NCBI RefSeq assembly: GCF_002091985.1
Contig: NZ_MKKX01000017.1
Coordinates: 1 to 64,000 of the forward strand
Origin: Rhodococcus sp. 1163
Lineage (GTDB): Bacteria > Actinomycetota > Actinomycetes > Mycobacteriales > Mycobacteriaceae
DNA: 64,000 bases
Direction: 5' to 3'
Below the pieces are notes generated by a model. The model did no database searches and was not told the origin of the DNA. It saw only the letters and a program-made list of their open reading frames with translations. Every line of letters begins with the position of its first letter. Positions within the stretch are counted from its first letter, which is position 1. The position numbers and the translations under genes are program-made. Below are positions 1-9,223 of this stretch, in pieces.

Positions 1-1
1 C

Positions 2-115
2 TGGTACCGCCTCGACGCCCACGAACGCAGCCTCGGCGAAACAGAAGGCCGCGAACGCGTCAAAGTCGTCGAACGTGAGGACATGCTGAAGGCGTCCGAG
101 CCGGACAAGGCCTAG
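2..115 (+). CDS. C-terminal fragment of a truncated gene
   Basis: The left edge cuts a rightward reading frame, leaving 37 residues and a TAG stop. The fragment is hydrophilic and rich in Glu, Arg and Lys, with no membrane segment or recognised motif. Codon usage is GC-rich like the neighbours, and a strong hairpin follows immediately, which supports a real gene end. No function can be assigned from this much sequence. Confidence 0.55.
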   Translation, partial: WYRLDAHERSLGETEGRERVKVVEREDMLKASEPDKA

Positions 116-117
116 CG

Positions 118-164
118 GCATGTGAGTGGAAATACGCCTGAAGGACGTATTTCCACTCACATGC
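118..164. terminator. Bidirectional hairpin terminator
   Basis: A perfect 19-bp inverted repeat (arms 118-136 and 146-164, 9-nt loop) lies between two convergent genes and starts three bases after the upstream stop codon. It has no T-run, as is common for actinobacterial terminators. Confidence 0.75.
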
Positions 165-173
165 GCACAGCCT

Positions 174-1043
174 CTATATCTGAACTGCCAGCAGTTTTCC
201 TGCCGTCTCCACCTTGCGCTGATGTTCGTTGAAGTCGGGGGCGGCGCAGACGAACAATGTGCGGCCGTCGTCCCCACCGAGTCCGCATGCGAAGACACCG
301 GTATCGAAGTCGAGCTGATCGATGATGCCTTTGCCGTGCGCGAGGTGAACCACACGTTGCCCGAGCGCGTCGGCTACCCACAGCGTTCCGTCGGTGTCGA
401 TACAGCACCCGTCGGCGGCTACGACCAGCTGCCCGAGTGCGGCAGTCACGTCGCCCATGTCGGGGAGTTCGGCGAACTTCACCCAGTCACGCCGCTCCCC
501 GAGCGATCCATCGGGATGAACCGCGAACGCACTCACGCGGTTGCCTATCGTCTCGTCGACGAGCAGGTCCCCGTCCTCCGTCATGGCCATCCCGTTGGGA
601 AAGTACAGATCTTTCGCTGCGACGTGGACGGAGCCATCGGGATCGACCCGCAGTAGATTCGCCGTCGCGGGCGTCGCGAGGTTCATCAAATCGAAGCCGA
701 AGTTACCGACATACGCACGGCCGCCGGCGTCGACCAGCATGTCGTTGAGGTTGGCGCCGACGTACGAAGACAGATCGGCATGCACGACGAGGCTTCCGTC
801 GTCCTCACGCCGCAGAATCTTCTGATCGCGCATCGACACCACGAGCAACCTGCCGTCGGGAAGCCACCCCAGCCCGGACGGCTGCTGCGGGACCTCTGCC
901 TCGATGCGGACATCGGAGCCGTCCGCCTCGGCAGAGATCACCTGCTGGCTGTAGAAGTCCGATACCCAGATACGGCCGGAGTGCCAGCGCGGACACTCCA
1001 AGTACGTGTAGTTCTCGAGGACAACTGTGACTTCAGGTTTCAT
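174..1043 (-). CDS. SMP-30/gluconolactonase-family protein
   Basis: This 289-residue protein is a six-bladed beta-propeller of the SMP-30/LRE family, which hydrolyses sugar or other lactones using a divalent metal. The expected metal ligands are visible: Glu16 in ECPRW, Asn100 in NLND, Asn150 in FPNGMA, and an Asp near 211. There is no signal peptide, so it should be cytosolic. The start was set at the ATG at 1043, because homologues begin a few residues before the first blade; an ATG at 1064 is the alternative. It is divergent from an amidohydrolase of the lactonase type, which suggests a shared small catabolic step, but the substrate is unknown. Confidence 0.85.
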   Translation of the reverse strand: MKPEVTVVLENYTYLECPRWHSGRIWVSDFYSQQVISAEADGSDVRIEAEVPQQPSGLGWLPDGRLLVVSMRDQKILRREDDGSLVVHADLSSYVGANLNDMLVDAGGRAYVGNFGFDLMNLATPATANLLRVDPDGSVHVAAKDLYFPNGMAMTEDGDLLVDETIGNRVSAFAVHPDGSLGERRDWVKFAELPDMGDVTAALGQLVVAADGCCIDTDGTLWVADALGQRVVHLAHGKGIIDQLDFDTGVFACGLGGDDGRTLFVCAAPDFNEHQRKVETAGKLLAVQI

Positions 1044-1081
1044 GAACGCCATCGAAACACACACCTGTCATGCTGTGAGGC

Positions 1082-1816
1082 GTGTTCGACGCTCACTTTC
1101 ACATCATCGATCCCGCCTACCCCCTTGTCGAAAACAACGGATTCGTCCCGGAGCCGTTCACCATCGCCGACTACACGGCCCGAATCGACGGACTCGGCAT
1201 CACCGGTGGTGCCGTGGTCAGCGCATCGTTTCAGGGCAGCGATCAGACTTTCATGGTTGCCGCACTGGCTGCGTTGGGCCGCGGCTGGGTCGGGGTGATT
1301 CAACTCTCGCCCGACGCCACCGACGAGGACATCCTCGCGCTCGACGATGCCGGAGTACGTGCTCTACGGTTGAATCTCCGGCGCGGCGCTACCGACATAC
1401 AAACCCTGACCACGCAGGCGCGGCGCGCATTCGACCTCGTCGGATGGCCTGCCGAACTGTACGTCGATGCGTCCATGCTTCTCTCGCTCGAACCGATTCT
1501 GGCGAAGCTGCCCGCTGTCAGTATCGACCACCTCGGCATGTCGTCCAAAGGCTTGTCGTACCTGCTCAACCTGGTGGACCGAGGAGCGCGCGTCAAAGCA
1601 ACAGGCTTCGGCAGAGTGGATCTCGACATCGTGGAGACCATGCGTCGGATTCACGATGTCGATCCGACGGCGCTGATGTTCGGAACCGATCTGCCCGGCA
1701 CGCGCGCACCGCGTCCGTTCCTCGAATCCGATCTGAACCTCATCGCCGAAGCGGTCGGTGGCGACCTACCCGCAGTTCTCGACGGCAACGCGCGCGCCTG
1801 GTATCGCGTCACCTGA
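1082..1816 (+). CDS. Amidohydrolase-family (PDC lactonase-like) protein
   Basis: A 244-residue TIM-barrel hydrolase of the amidohydrolase-2 group, related to 2-pyrone-4,6-dicarboxylate lactonase. The N-terminal metal motif is HFH at residues 5-7, followed by an IDHLG motif near 149 and a terminal FGTDLPG motif carrying the catalytic Asp near 200. It starts with GTG, preceded by GAGG at very short spacing. The start lies only 39 bp from that of the divergent SMP-30 gene, so the promoters must overlap the opposing gene or the mRNAs must be nearly leaderless. Ring-opening of a lactone or cyclic acid is the likely role; the substrate is not evident. Confidence 0.85.
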   Translation: MFDAHFHIIDPAYPLVENNGFVPEPFTIADYTARIDGLGITGGAVVSASFQGSDQTFMVAALAALGRGWVGVIQLSPDATDEDILALDDAGVRALRLNLRRGATDIQTLTTQARRAFDLVGWPAELYVDASMLLSLEPILAKLPAVSIDHLGMSSKGLSYLLNLVDRGARVKATGFGRVDLDIVETMRRIHDVDPTALMFGTDLPGTRAPRPFLESDLNLIAEAVGGDLPAVLDGNARAWYRVT

Positions 1817-1824
1817 CCGACACT

Positions 1825-2307
1825 TCAGAATGCGAAGACGGCGGAAAGCCAGACCGCGCTTGCCAGCAGGGCGCCCAACAGTTCGACGAGTATCGACAAC
1901 CCCGCAGCTTTGGTTGCATGGATCGTGGATTGCCATGCGGCGGAATGACTTCGATGCCGAGGAAGTTCGGCGGCATAGACGCCGAGCACGAATCCGACGA
2001 ACAGCCCGACCACCGGGATGACGAAAAAGCCGACGATGCCGAGCAATCCACCGAGGATCAACGAGCGCGTGGGAACACCGGCGTCGCGCATCCGCCTCCC
2101 GGGCCAGGTGTACTTGACGACACCGCTGACCACGAGCAAGACCGTCGCGATACCGAACGCCGTCCACGCTGCGCTACCGCCGGTCAACAGCGCCCACAGC
2201 CCGATCGCCGCGAAGATCAGGATCGTTCCGGGCAGGATCGGAACGACGACTCCGATCAAGCCCACTGCAATAACCAGTCCCACGAGTACTTCCGCGTAGC
2301 CGCTCAC
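1825..2307 (-). CDS. DUF456-family membrane protein
   Basis: A 160-residue hydrophobic protein with four to five predicted membrane segments rich in Gly, Val and Ile, typical of DUF456 proteins, whose function is unknown. The GTG start overlaps the purT stop by four bases (GTGA), indicating translational coupling. A longer open frame runs upstream of this start, but it is only the shadow of purT. The small gap to the convergent amidohydrolase (1816) leaves no room for a separate terminator. Confidence 0.8.
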   Translation of the reverse strand: MSGYAEVLVGLVIAVGLIGVVVPILPGTILIFAAIGLWALLTGGSAAWTAFGIATVLLVVSGVVKYTWPGRRMRDAGVPTRSLILGGLLGIVGFFVIPVVGLFVGFVLGVYAAELPRHRSHSAAWQSTIHATKAAGLSILVELLGALLASAVWLSAVFAF

Positions 2308-3491
2308 GTGACCGGGTGAACCTTTCCTGCGGCTTCGACGGCCCTGGACCGGGCGGTCGCTATGTCCGCCGCTGTCGACACCGCAACACCCATCCGTCTG
2401 CGCACGAAGCTCTCCGGCTTGCCGAACAAGCGAAGATCGGTTTCCGGCACGGCCAGCGCGTCCGCGACGCCTTCGAAGCTGATTCCTCTCGCGTCGACTC
2501 CGCCGTAGATCACCGCGGATGCGCCGGGCGAAAGGAGCGTCGTATCCACGGGCAGTCCGAGGATCGCACGGGCGTGCAGTTCGAATTCCGAGAAGCGTTG
2601 GGTGCGCAGGGTGACCAGGCCGGTGTCGTGTGGGCGAGGGCTTACCTCGGAGAAGTAGACATCGTCCCCCTTGACGAACAGTTCGACACCGAAGACTCCG
2701 CGCCCACCGAGCGCAGTGGTGATCCGGTCGGCGACGTTTTTCGCTCGTGCCAGGGCAGTGTCGGACATCGGCTGGGGTTGCCAGGATTCGACGTAGTCCC
2801 CCGCTTCCTGCAGATGACCGATCGGCTCGCAGAAATCTGTTCCCGCAACCGAACGGACGGTCAGAAGTGTTATCTCGTAGTCGAAATCGACGAACCCTTC
2901 GACAATGACGCGACCGAGGTCGACGCGGCCACCCTTCAGCGCGTACTCCCAAGCCTGTTCGACGTCCTCGGGGCCGTGCACTACCGATTGGCCCTTACCC
3001 GAGGAGGACATCACCGGCTTGATCACCGAAGGAAAACCGATGGTGGACAATGCCTTACGCGCCTCGTCGAGTGAATCCGCGAAAGCGAAAGGCGAAGTGG
3101 GTAGTTGCAACTCTTCGGCTGCGAGCCTACGAATTCCTTCGCGGTTCATCGTCAACTGTGTTGCGCGAGCTGTCGGGATGACGACCGTGCGGCCACGCTG
3201 CTCCACCTCGGCGAGAGCATCGGTGGCGATGGCCTCGATCTCGGGAACCACGAAGTCCGGTTGCTGGGCGTCGATCAGGGACAGTAACTGTTCTGGATCG
3301 CTCATGTCGATGGTGAAACAGTGGTGGGCTACCTGATGGCCTGGAGCGTTGTCGTAACGATCGACGGCAATCACCTCGACGCCGAGACGCTGGAACGCGA
3401 TGATGACTTCTTTACCCAGCTCACCTGCTCCGAGCAGCATCACCCGCGTCGCACCCGAGGTAAGAGGTGTGCCGATCCGTCCAGATTCCAT
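2304..3491 (-). CDS. purT: Formate-dependent GAR transformylase PurT
   Basis: PurT is an ATP-grasp enzyme that makes formyl-glycinamide ribonucleotide from GAR, formate and ATP in purine synthesis. The 395-residue sequence contains [20 protein letters not shown] near the N-terminus, the ATP-grasp segment [12 protein letters not shown], and [12 protein letters not shown] near the C-terminus. These closely match the Escherichia coli protein in order and length. The ATG at 3491 was chosen over an upstream ATG because AGGTGA precedes it at proper spacing and homologues start there. It is translationally coupled to the DUF456 gene. Confidence 0.95.
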   Translation of the reverse strand: MESGRIGTPLTSGATRVMLLGAGELGKEVIIAFQRLGVEVIAVDRYDNAPGHQVAHHCFTIDMSDPEQLLSLIDAQQPDFVVPEIEAIATDALAEVEQRGRTVVIPTARATQLTMNREGIRRLAAEELQLPTSPFAFADSLDEARKALSTIGFPSVIKPVMSSSGKGQSVVHGPEDVEQAWEYALKGGRVDLGRVIVEGFVDFDYEITLLTVRSVAGTDFCEPIGHLQEAGDYVESWQPQPMSDTALARAKNVADRITTALGGRGVFGVELFVKGDDVYFSEVSPRPHDTGLVTLRTQRFSEFELHARAILGLPVDTTLLSPGASAVIYGGVDARGISFEGVADALAVPETDLRLFGKPESFVRRRMGVAVSTAADIATARSRAVEAAGKVHPVT

Positions 3492-3608
3492 TGCCGCGCT
3501 CACCTGCCCATTATCCATACCCCGACTACTTTGACGTCCAAGCACAAGTTAACCTCCAGACACCCAGTCGGCCTGCCGAACGAGCCGACCTGATCGGAAC
3601 GAGGAAAT

Positions 3609-4685
3609 GTGTCGAGTAGCGGTGGACCACTCACGGGGCTTCGCGTCGTAGAACTTGCTGGAATCGGACCGGGGCCGCACGCGGCGCTGCTGTTGGCAGA
3701 TCTCGGTGCCGACGTCGTCCGAGTGCAACGCGCCGGGCAGATCGCCGAACACGATCAGCAACTCCGTAGCCGAACGATCGTCGAAGCAAACCTCAAGGAC
3801 CCGGCCGACATCGAGAAAGTCCTCGGCCTGCTCGAGCGTGCCGACGTCCTGATCGAAGGCTTCCGTCCCGGCGTCACCGAGCGACTCGGCCTTGGCCCGG
3901 AGGATGTCCTCGCCCGCAACCCACGTCTCGTCTACGGCCGAATGACCGGATGGGGACAGGAAGGTCCGTGGTCCGCGGCCGCCGGCCACGACATCAACTA
4001 CATCTCCGTCACCGGTGTTCTGAATGCAATCGGGCGCAAGGGTGAGCGCCCGGTGCCACCGTTGAACATGGTCGGTGATTTCGGCGGCGGGTCGATGTTC
4101 TTGATCTTCGGCATTCTGGCTGCACTGTTCGAACGCCAGACTTCAGGCAAGGGCCAGGTCGTCGACGCTGCGATGGTCGACGGCACCGCCGCACTCTCAC
4201 ACATGATCTGGGGCCTACGCGGCATCGGCGCCTGGTCGGACGAGCGCGGAGTCAACATGCTCGACACCGGATTTCCCTTTTACGACACCTACGAGACTTC
4301 CGACGGAAAGTACATGGCCGTCGGCGCGCTGGAACCGCAGTTCTTCGCCGAGATGCTCACACTGCTGCAGCTGGATCCGGCGACAACTCCAGGCCAAGGT
4401 GAGCGTGACCGCTGGCCCGAGATGGCCGAACTTTTCACTGCCACCTTCAAATCCAAGACCCGCGACGAGTGGGCTGCAATTTTCGACGGCACAGACGCGT
4501 GCGTGTCCCCGGTCCTGACGTTCGCCGAAGCTCCCGAGCAACGGCATCTGAAAGATCGCGGCACGCTCATCGAGGTCGACGGCGTCACTCAACACCGCCC
4601 GGCACCGCGTTTCTCACGTACCCCGAACGGCACCCCGACCGCTCCCCCGACGACCGCAGCAGACGTCGAGACACTCTGGCGCTGA
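3609..4685 (+). CDS. mcr: Alpha-methylacyl-CoA racemase (CaiB/BaiF family)
   Basis: This 358-residue class III CoA-transferase-fold enzyme should epimerise 2-methyl-branched acyl-CoAs, a step needed for beta-oxidation of branched lipids and the sterol side chain. Residues His127, Asp157 and Glu242 fall one position from the catalytic His126/Asp156/Glu241 of the characterised M. tuberculosis MCR, and the N-terminal [20 protein letters not shown] matches racemases rather than formyl-CoA transferases. It starts at GTG 3609, just after GAGGAAA. It sits far from the sterol region at 43-57 kb but could serve it. Confidence 0.9.
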   Translation: MSSSGGPLTGLRVVELAGIGPGPHAALLLADLGADVVRVQRAGQIAEHDQQLRSRTIVEANLKDPADIEKVLGLLERADVLIEGFRPGVTERLGLGPEDVLARNPRLVYGRMTGWGQEGPWSAAAGHDINYISVTGVLNAIGRKGERPVPPLNMVGDFGGGSMFLIFGILAALFERQTSGKGQVVDAAMVDGTAALSHMIWGLRGIGAWSDERGVNMLDTGFPFYDTYETSDGKYMAVGALEPQFFAEMLTLLQLDPATTPGQGERDRWPEMAELFTATFKSKTRDEWAAIFDGTDACVSPVLTFAEAPEQRHLKDRGTLIEVDGVTQHRPAPRFSRTPNGTPTAPPTTAADVETLWR

Positions 4686-4696
4686 GCCTTTTTCGT

Positions 4697-6175
4697 TCAG
4701 AAGACGAGCGCCGGTTGTTGACCCTCGACAGTGGGGGCCAACGCCCGGTACGCCGCCGCAGTGGCTGTGACCGCTGCGGCGAGCTCGGCGGGTTCGCGTG
4801 TGTACGGCATCCGAAGGAAGCGCTCGAACGCACCCTCGACGCCGAAACGCGGACCGGCTGCCAGTACCGCCCCGAACGCAGGCGCAGTCGCGGCCAATGC
4901 ACTCGATACGGGCGCGGGAATCTGCAACCACAGCGACATCCCACCCGTCGAACGCCGGTAACGCCAGGCCGGAAGATGTTCGGCGATAGCATCTTCCAAG
5001 ACCCTACGACGCTCCCGCAGTTGCGTCCTTCTGGTCTCGAGAATCGCATCCGCGTCCTCGAGTAGAAACCCTGCAGCCAGCTGATCCATGATCGAGGTAC
5101 CCAGATCGTGCGCGGCCCGCGAGCCCGCGAGCTGACTGATCAACGACGGATTTGCTCTGATCCATCCGATGCGCAGACCACCCCAATACGACTTCGACGC
5201 CGAACCGATGGTGACGATATCGGTCCCGGACACCCGACCGAACGACGCGACCGGTGGCGGCGGTGGGCTGTCGAGCCACAGATCCACCATCGTCTCGTCG
5301 ACGATCAGTGTCATCGACGTGTCGCGGGCGATCCGCGCGAGTTCAGCGCGGCCATCGGCGTCCAAGCACCTTCCCGTCGGATTGTGGAAGTCCAGGATCA
5401 TGTACGCGACTTTCGCCGCGGTCTGTCTGGCCGCACTGCGGATACCTTCCAGATCCCACGCGTCGTCGTCAGGGCGGATCGGCACCGGGACCGGTCGCGC
5501 GCCGATGCGCCGGATCGCCTCGAGCGCGTTGGGGTACGTCGGATGATCGATCAGCACGCGATCACCCGGCGAGGTCAACGTGCCCAACAACAACCCCAGG
5601 GCCTGCTGCGCTCCAGAGGTGACCATGATCTGATCGGGGGTGGTCGCGAGGCCCCGCTCGGTGAACCGTCGAGCGATTGCCTCACGTAGCACTGCGAGGC
5701 CGATCGGCTCCATGCCGTGCGTGGACAAGTACGTTGGAAGTGCTTGCAGCGCAGAGCCGTACGCCGCCAGCATCGCCTCGGTCGGGGCCGCCATCGCAGC
5801 GTGGCTCATGTCCACCACCGGCCCGCTCGACGACCTCGTCTGGAGGAGTATGCCGTTGGGGCGCGCCGCGTCGGGAAGGGCGACCGTGCTGCGCGCGCCC
5901 TGCTTGCTGATGAGGTAGCCCTCCTCGCGAAGGACTGCGTACGAAGAGGTGATCGTGGTACGGCTCAGCTCGAGCGCAGCGGAGAGGTCCCGCTCACTCG
6001 GCAGACCCACCCCCAACGGGATCCGCCCGTCGTGAATGAGGAGTCGGACGCCGTCGGCGAGCGCCCGGTACGTCGGCCGGGACGTCCGACGCCTACTGGA
6101 CCCGTCATCGGCATCGGTGCGCCAGCGTCCTAGATCGCGTGCCAGCGATGTCGCATGGAGAACCCTCGTAGCCAT
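4697..6175 (-). CDS. MocR-type GntR/aminotransferase regulator
   Basis: A 492-residue MocR-family regulator. The N-terminal third is a GntR winged helix (GLPSERDLSAALELSRTTIT); the remainder is a fold-type I aminotransferase domain with the PLP-lysine region GSASKSYWGG and the HPTYPNALEAIR and FHNPTGR motifs. Such proteins bind PLP and regulate vitamin B6, GABA or other amine genes. The ATG at 6175 was chosen because it lies about 25 residues before the helix-turn-helix. It is divergent from a DNA-repair methyltransferase, an unusual partner. Whether it regulates that gene or itself cannot be told from the sequence. Confidence 0.88.
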   Translation of the reverse strand: MATRVLHATSLARDLGRWRTDADDGSSRRRTSRPTYRALADGVRLLIHDGRIPLGVGLPSERDLSAALELSRTTITSSYAVLREEGYLISKQGARSTVALPDAARPNGILLQTRSSSGPVVDMSHAAMAAPTEAMLAAYGSALQALPTYLSTHGMEPIGLAVLREAIARRFTERGLATTPDQIMVTSGAQQALGLLLGTLTSPGDRVLIDHPTYPNALEAIRRIGARPVPVPIRPDDDAWDLEGIRSAARQTAAKVAYMILDFHNPTGRCLDADGRAELARIARDTSMTLIVDETMVDLWLDSPPPPPVASFGRVSGTDIVTIGSASKSYWGGLRIGWIRANPSLISQLAGSRAAHDLGTSIMDQLAAGFLLEDADAILETRRTQLRERRRVLEDAIAEHLPAWRYRRSTGGMSLWLQIPAPVSSALAATAPAFGAVLAAGPRFGVEGAFERFLRMPYTREPAELAAAVTATAAAYRALAPTVEGQQPALVF

Positions 6176-6250
6176 CGCTCGAGTATTCGCCCACTGGCAT
6201 TCGGAATCAAATCCAATGACCCATCCAGTGGACTGGTTCATACTGGAGGG

Positions 6251-6769
6251 GTGCCCTACGTACTCTTCGATACCGCTCTCGGGAGGTGTGGCCTGGCCTG
6301 GTCCGACGCCGGTATCACCGCCGTCGGATTACCGGAATCGGGCGACGCACTGTCGGAGTATCTGCATGGCTTCGGCGGTGAACCGGCAGTTCCACTGGGT
6401 GCGGCCCGAGAGGCCGTCGAACTGATCACTGCACTCCTCGACGGCAAGCGCGTCGATCTTTCTGCAATTCCGGTAGTCCTCGACGTCTCGGAGTTCGACG
6501 GTGCGGTCTACAGCGTCACGCGGGCCATACCGCTTCGGTCGACGATGACGTATGGGGCGCTCGCTGCTCGGCTCGGGCAGCCAGGTGCCGCGCAGGCAGT
6601 GGGCGGAGCGCTGGGCCGTAACCCGGTTCCGATCATCATCCCGTGCCACCGCGTCCTCGGCGCTGGGCGCGAGATGGGCGGATTCTCCGCACCGGGCGGG
6701 GCGAGCACCAAGGAGAAGATTCTGTCGATCGAGGGTGTTGCGGGGTTCGGGGAGCCGACACTTTTTTGA
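6251..6769 (+). CDS. ogt: Methylated-DNA--protein-cysteine methyltransferase
   Basis: A suicide DNA-repair protein that transfers the alkyl group from O6-alkylguanine to its own cysteine. The active-site motif PCHRVLG and the preceding helix region TYGALAARLGQPGAAQAVG are intact, and the length (172 residues) fits the family. The GTG at 6251 is preceded by GGAGGG at almost no spacing, so the start is uncertain. The frame stays open upstream, but it has no better start with homologous sequence. It is divergent from the MocR gene. Confidence 0.88.
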   Translation: MPYVLFDTALGRCGLAWSDAGITAVGLPESGDALSEYLHGFGGEPAVPLGAAREAVELITALLDGKRVDLSAIPVVLDVSEFDGAVYSVTRAIPLRSTMTYGALAARLGQPGAAQAVGGALGRNPVPIIIPCHRVLGAGREMGGFSAPGGASTKEKILSIEGVAGFGEPTLF

Positions 6770-6915
6770 CCGCGCTCGAGCGAGAAGAGTTGCGTGTAAG
6801 TGCAGATTCAATAAATGTTCAGGTAATCAATTCCGCAAGTTTCTTATTCATTCGAATTCGATGAATCAATCCGTCGGGCTTGAATTACCACAGGAAAAGA
6901 ATCCAGCGGTATCTT

Positions 6916-7356
6916 TCAGGCAGGAATGGAGATCGAATCCGCGGGTAAGTCGGCAGAAGGCGCATTACCTGCCTCGGAACCCGGTGCCGTCGCGTCGCCT
7001 TCGCTTCGGCCACCGATGATGAAGGCTCCCGTCTCGGGCATCCAACCGATCGATCCGCGCTCGAACAGGTTGTAGCGCCCGTAACCCGTGGGCGTGGGCT
7101 TTTCGTTGCTGATCGGGTAACCCAGCGAGCCGTACGGTCCGCTGTGCTTCAGATAGAAGGCAAGTATCTCCCCGTGCACTTCGTGGGCGCCGCCCTCGGG
7201 GAGTGCGAACACCGTCGCATTCCGGTATTCGAGCATTCCTCCGCCACCTGGACCGAGCATGAAATCGCCGACCTGCTCGCCGATCCACGGGTGCTCGTAG
7301 GCAAAGCGATCGAATTGATATCCGAAAACTTCGAGACCGCAGTATGTAGTGGGCAT
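6916..7356 (-). CDS. LGFP-repeat protein
   Basis: A 146-residue protein containing at least one clear LGFP repeat: GEILAFYLKHSGPYGSLGYP, then NLFERGSIGWMP, with Gly, Leu-Gly-x-Pro and aromatic residues at the family positions. LGFP repeats occur in mycolic-acid bacteria, in cell-envelope proteins. This copy has no signal peptide, and its last 30 residues are low-complexity. GGAAGG stands eight bases before the ATG. The gene is flanked on both sides by clearly AT-richer DNA (6780-6900 and 7370-7450), unlike most intergenic DNA here. It lies downstream of the signal-peptidase operon and could be an envelope partner or a late insertion. Confidence 0.75.
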   Translation of the reverse strand: MPTTYCGLEVFGYQFDRFAYEHPWIGEQVGDFMLGPGGGGMLEYRNATVFALPEGGAHEVHGEILAFYLKHSGPYGSLGYPISNEKPTPTGYGRYNLFERGSIGWMPETGAFIIGGRSEGDATAPGSEAGNAPSADLPADSISIPA

Positions 7357-7494
7357 CGACCGACCTTCCGTCGCATTAATTGCCCACTATTGTCCCCCCT
7401 TTTCAACGTTCCGGGAAGTCGAATCGAAGATATTCGTTTTTCTACCTAGCGAGTCGCTCACTGTTGGATGCCCTGCAGCCCCACCGGGCGATCT

Positions 7495-9216
7495 CTAGGC
7501 AGGCCCAGATTCGGTAGAAGGAACGGGCTCTTCCGGCTCCTGTTCCAACGGTGCCTGACCCGGCGCGGGCACGGGCGGCGCTGCCGGGGGCGGTACGACC
7601 GCAGTCTTGACCCAGACGCCAGCGGAGTTGGAGACCGTCCACGTGCCGCTCTCTGTCACGATCTGCAGCACATCGGTGCCCGGCACCCATCCCACCACGT
7701 CCTCGGCCGAGACACCGGTGCGGTACACCTCGGTATCCCCGTTCCTGATCACGGCGCTGGGTCCGGTAGCCGACTGGACGACCTGTGCCGTGTAATTGCC
7801 CGACGACGATCCGACGGGTGAGGTGAGCGGCTCCTCCGTCGGCGCAGGCGCTATCGGTGGGACGGTCGGTGCTGGCGAGTCCGGCGAGGTAATGCTCGTC
7901 TCTCCGGGGGCGGCCGTTGCGGACGGCGCTGGCGTTGACGGCTCATCAGGTGCCGGCTGGGTCGTCGACGGCTGATCGGTTGTCGACGCTGCACCGGGAG
8001 TAGTCGTCGGCGCGGCTTCGCTGGTCCGCTCGGGATCGAGAGACCGACGCTGCGCCCCGGCCATTGCTGGGGTGTTCGCCGGAACTGGATCGTCCCCGGA
8101 TACGTCCCGCACAATTCCGGTGCTGCTCGCTCTGCCGCACCGGGCCCGTGTGCCTGATGCCGGACGATGGATCACCGTTCCCGCCCAGGCGGATGACACC
8201 GCACCGGAGGAGGGGAGCGCAGTATGTACTTCGAGGTTGAAGTCGAAAGCAAGTCCATTTGTATTGGGAAACGGCCCGTAGCCGGCAGTGACCGTGGCCC
8301 CTGCGGCAGCCCCTACTGGTGGAGTCACGTTGAACGTCGTGTAGATCTGGTTGTTCATAGTTCTCAGCGCTATTTTGTACGTGTACGGCGCACCGATGTG
8401 TGTCCAACTCACAAGGATGTCGTAGAAGCCTGGCTCCTGACAGTCAACGAGCCTGCCGCCGCTGAGAGGGGTATTGATCCTCGGTACGAAGGCCGCCTTC
8501 GAACCGAACGCACCGCTCTTCGCAGCTGCCGTGGCGGTGAGGGCGGCACTGGTGCCCGAAACGTCTGCGGTGCTGACGGCCGTCAGGAGCACCAAAGTCA
8601 GAACGAGAGGACTGCGGTAAAGAATCTTGGTCGATCCCTGCGCGGGGATAGCCGGTTCGGAATTCGACGCCTCATCACGAACTCGACTGTGCAGGTGAGT
8701 GTTCCGTCGTCGCCAGTTCGGCCGAACGGCCGTCGACAGCGCTAGAGCTGCACCGAGTACGCCGGCCGCAGCGACAAACGGGTTCGAGAGCCAGACGAGA
8801 ACGTAACCCAACCCGTTCACGTGGAAGAAGACTCGGTCTGCGGACGTGATGGCGTACGGCACGAGGTCTGCTTGCTGGTTGGCATCGCCCCGAAGCCGAA
8901 CTTCTGCGGCGTCACCGGAGCTGGCGTCGATGCCGACCACACGGTGAGTGATTCGAGTACCACCCTCACCGTCGACACTGATCACGTCACCGAGGCGAAT
9001 ATCGGCGGCAGGCACGGAATGCGCGAAGCCGAGTGCGCCGGTCTCGATGGTCGGCGACATGGAACCGGATTGGAAAACGAGTGCCTTGACCCCGAAGATC
9101 AGTGACGCCAGGACCGCGAATCCGACAACTGCACCGACGGTCGCGGCAAATATCAGGGCAGTCCTGCGGACGCCCCGCGCCGGGCTCGGACTTGTTCGAT
9201 TCGCTTGCATACTCAT
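7495..9216 (-). CDS. SipW-type signal peptidase fused to a secreted domain
   Basis: A 573-residue two-part protein. Residues 1-165 form an S26B (SipW/archaeal/ER-type) signal peptidase: membrane helix near 20-45, catalytic Ser52 in SGSMSP, His91 in RITHRV replacing the bacterial Lys, Asp111 in RGDAN, and a second helix near 140-160. A second hydrophobic helix (about 202-222), followed by GTSAALTATAAAKSGAF, resembles the special signal peptide of SipW substrates. It leads into an extracellular region, a Pro/Ser/Thr linker of about 90 residues, and a small C-terminal domain. Enzyme and substrate therefore appear fused. It is the last gene of the operon, eight bases after the previous stop, with GAGG before the ATG. 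Confidence 0.85.
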   Translation of the reverse strand: MSMQANRTSPSPARGVRRTALIFAATVGAVVGFAVLASLIFGVKALVFQSGSMSPTIETGALGFAHSVPAADIRLGDVISVDGEGGTRITHRVVGIDASSGDAAEVRLRGDANQQADLVPYAITSADRVFFHVNGLGYVLVWLSNPFVAAAGVLGAALALSTAVRPNWRRRNTHLHSRVRDEASNSEPAIPAQGSTKILYRSPLVLTLVLLTAVSTADVSGTSAALTATAAAKSGAFGSKAAFVPRINTPLSGGRLVDCQEPGFYDILVSWTHIGAPYTYKIALRTMNNQIYTTFNVTPPVGAAAGATVTAGYGPFPNTNGLAFDFNLEVHTALPSSGAVSSAWAGTVIHRPASGTRARCGRASSTGIVRDVSGDDPVPANTPAMAGAQRRSLDPERTSEAAPTTTPGAASTTDQPSTTQPAPDEPSTPAPSATAAPGETSITSPDSPAPTVPPIAPAPTEEPLTSPVGSSSGNYTAQVVQSATGPSAVIRNGDTEVYRTGVSAEDVVGWVPGTDVLQIVTESGTWTVSNSAGVWVKTAVVPPPAAPPVPAPGQAPLEQEPEEPVPSTESGPA

Positions 9217-9223
9217 CTCGACC

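Noticed and set aside
1027..2319. A 430-codon rightward open frame across the amidohydrolase and DUF456 region
   Set aside because: It is Arg/His/Pro-rich and overlaps two supported genes in other frames; high GC leaves shadow frames open.
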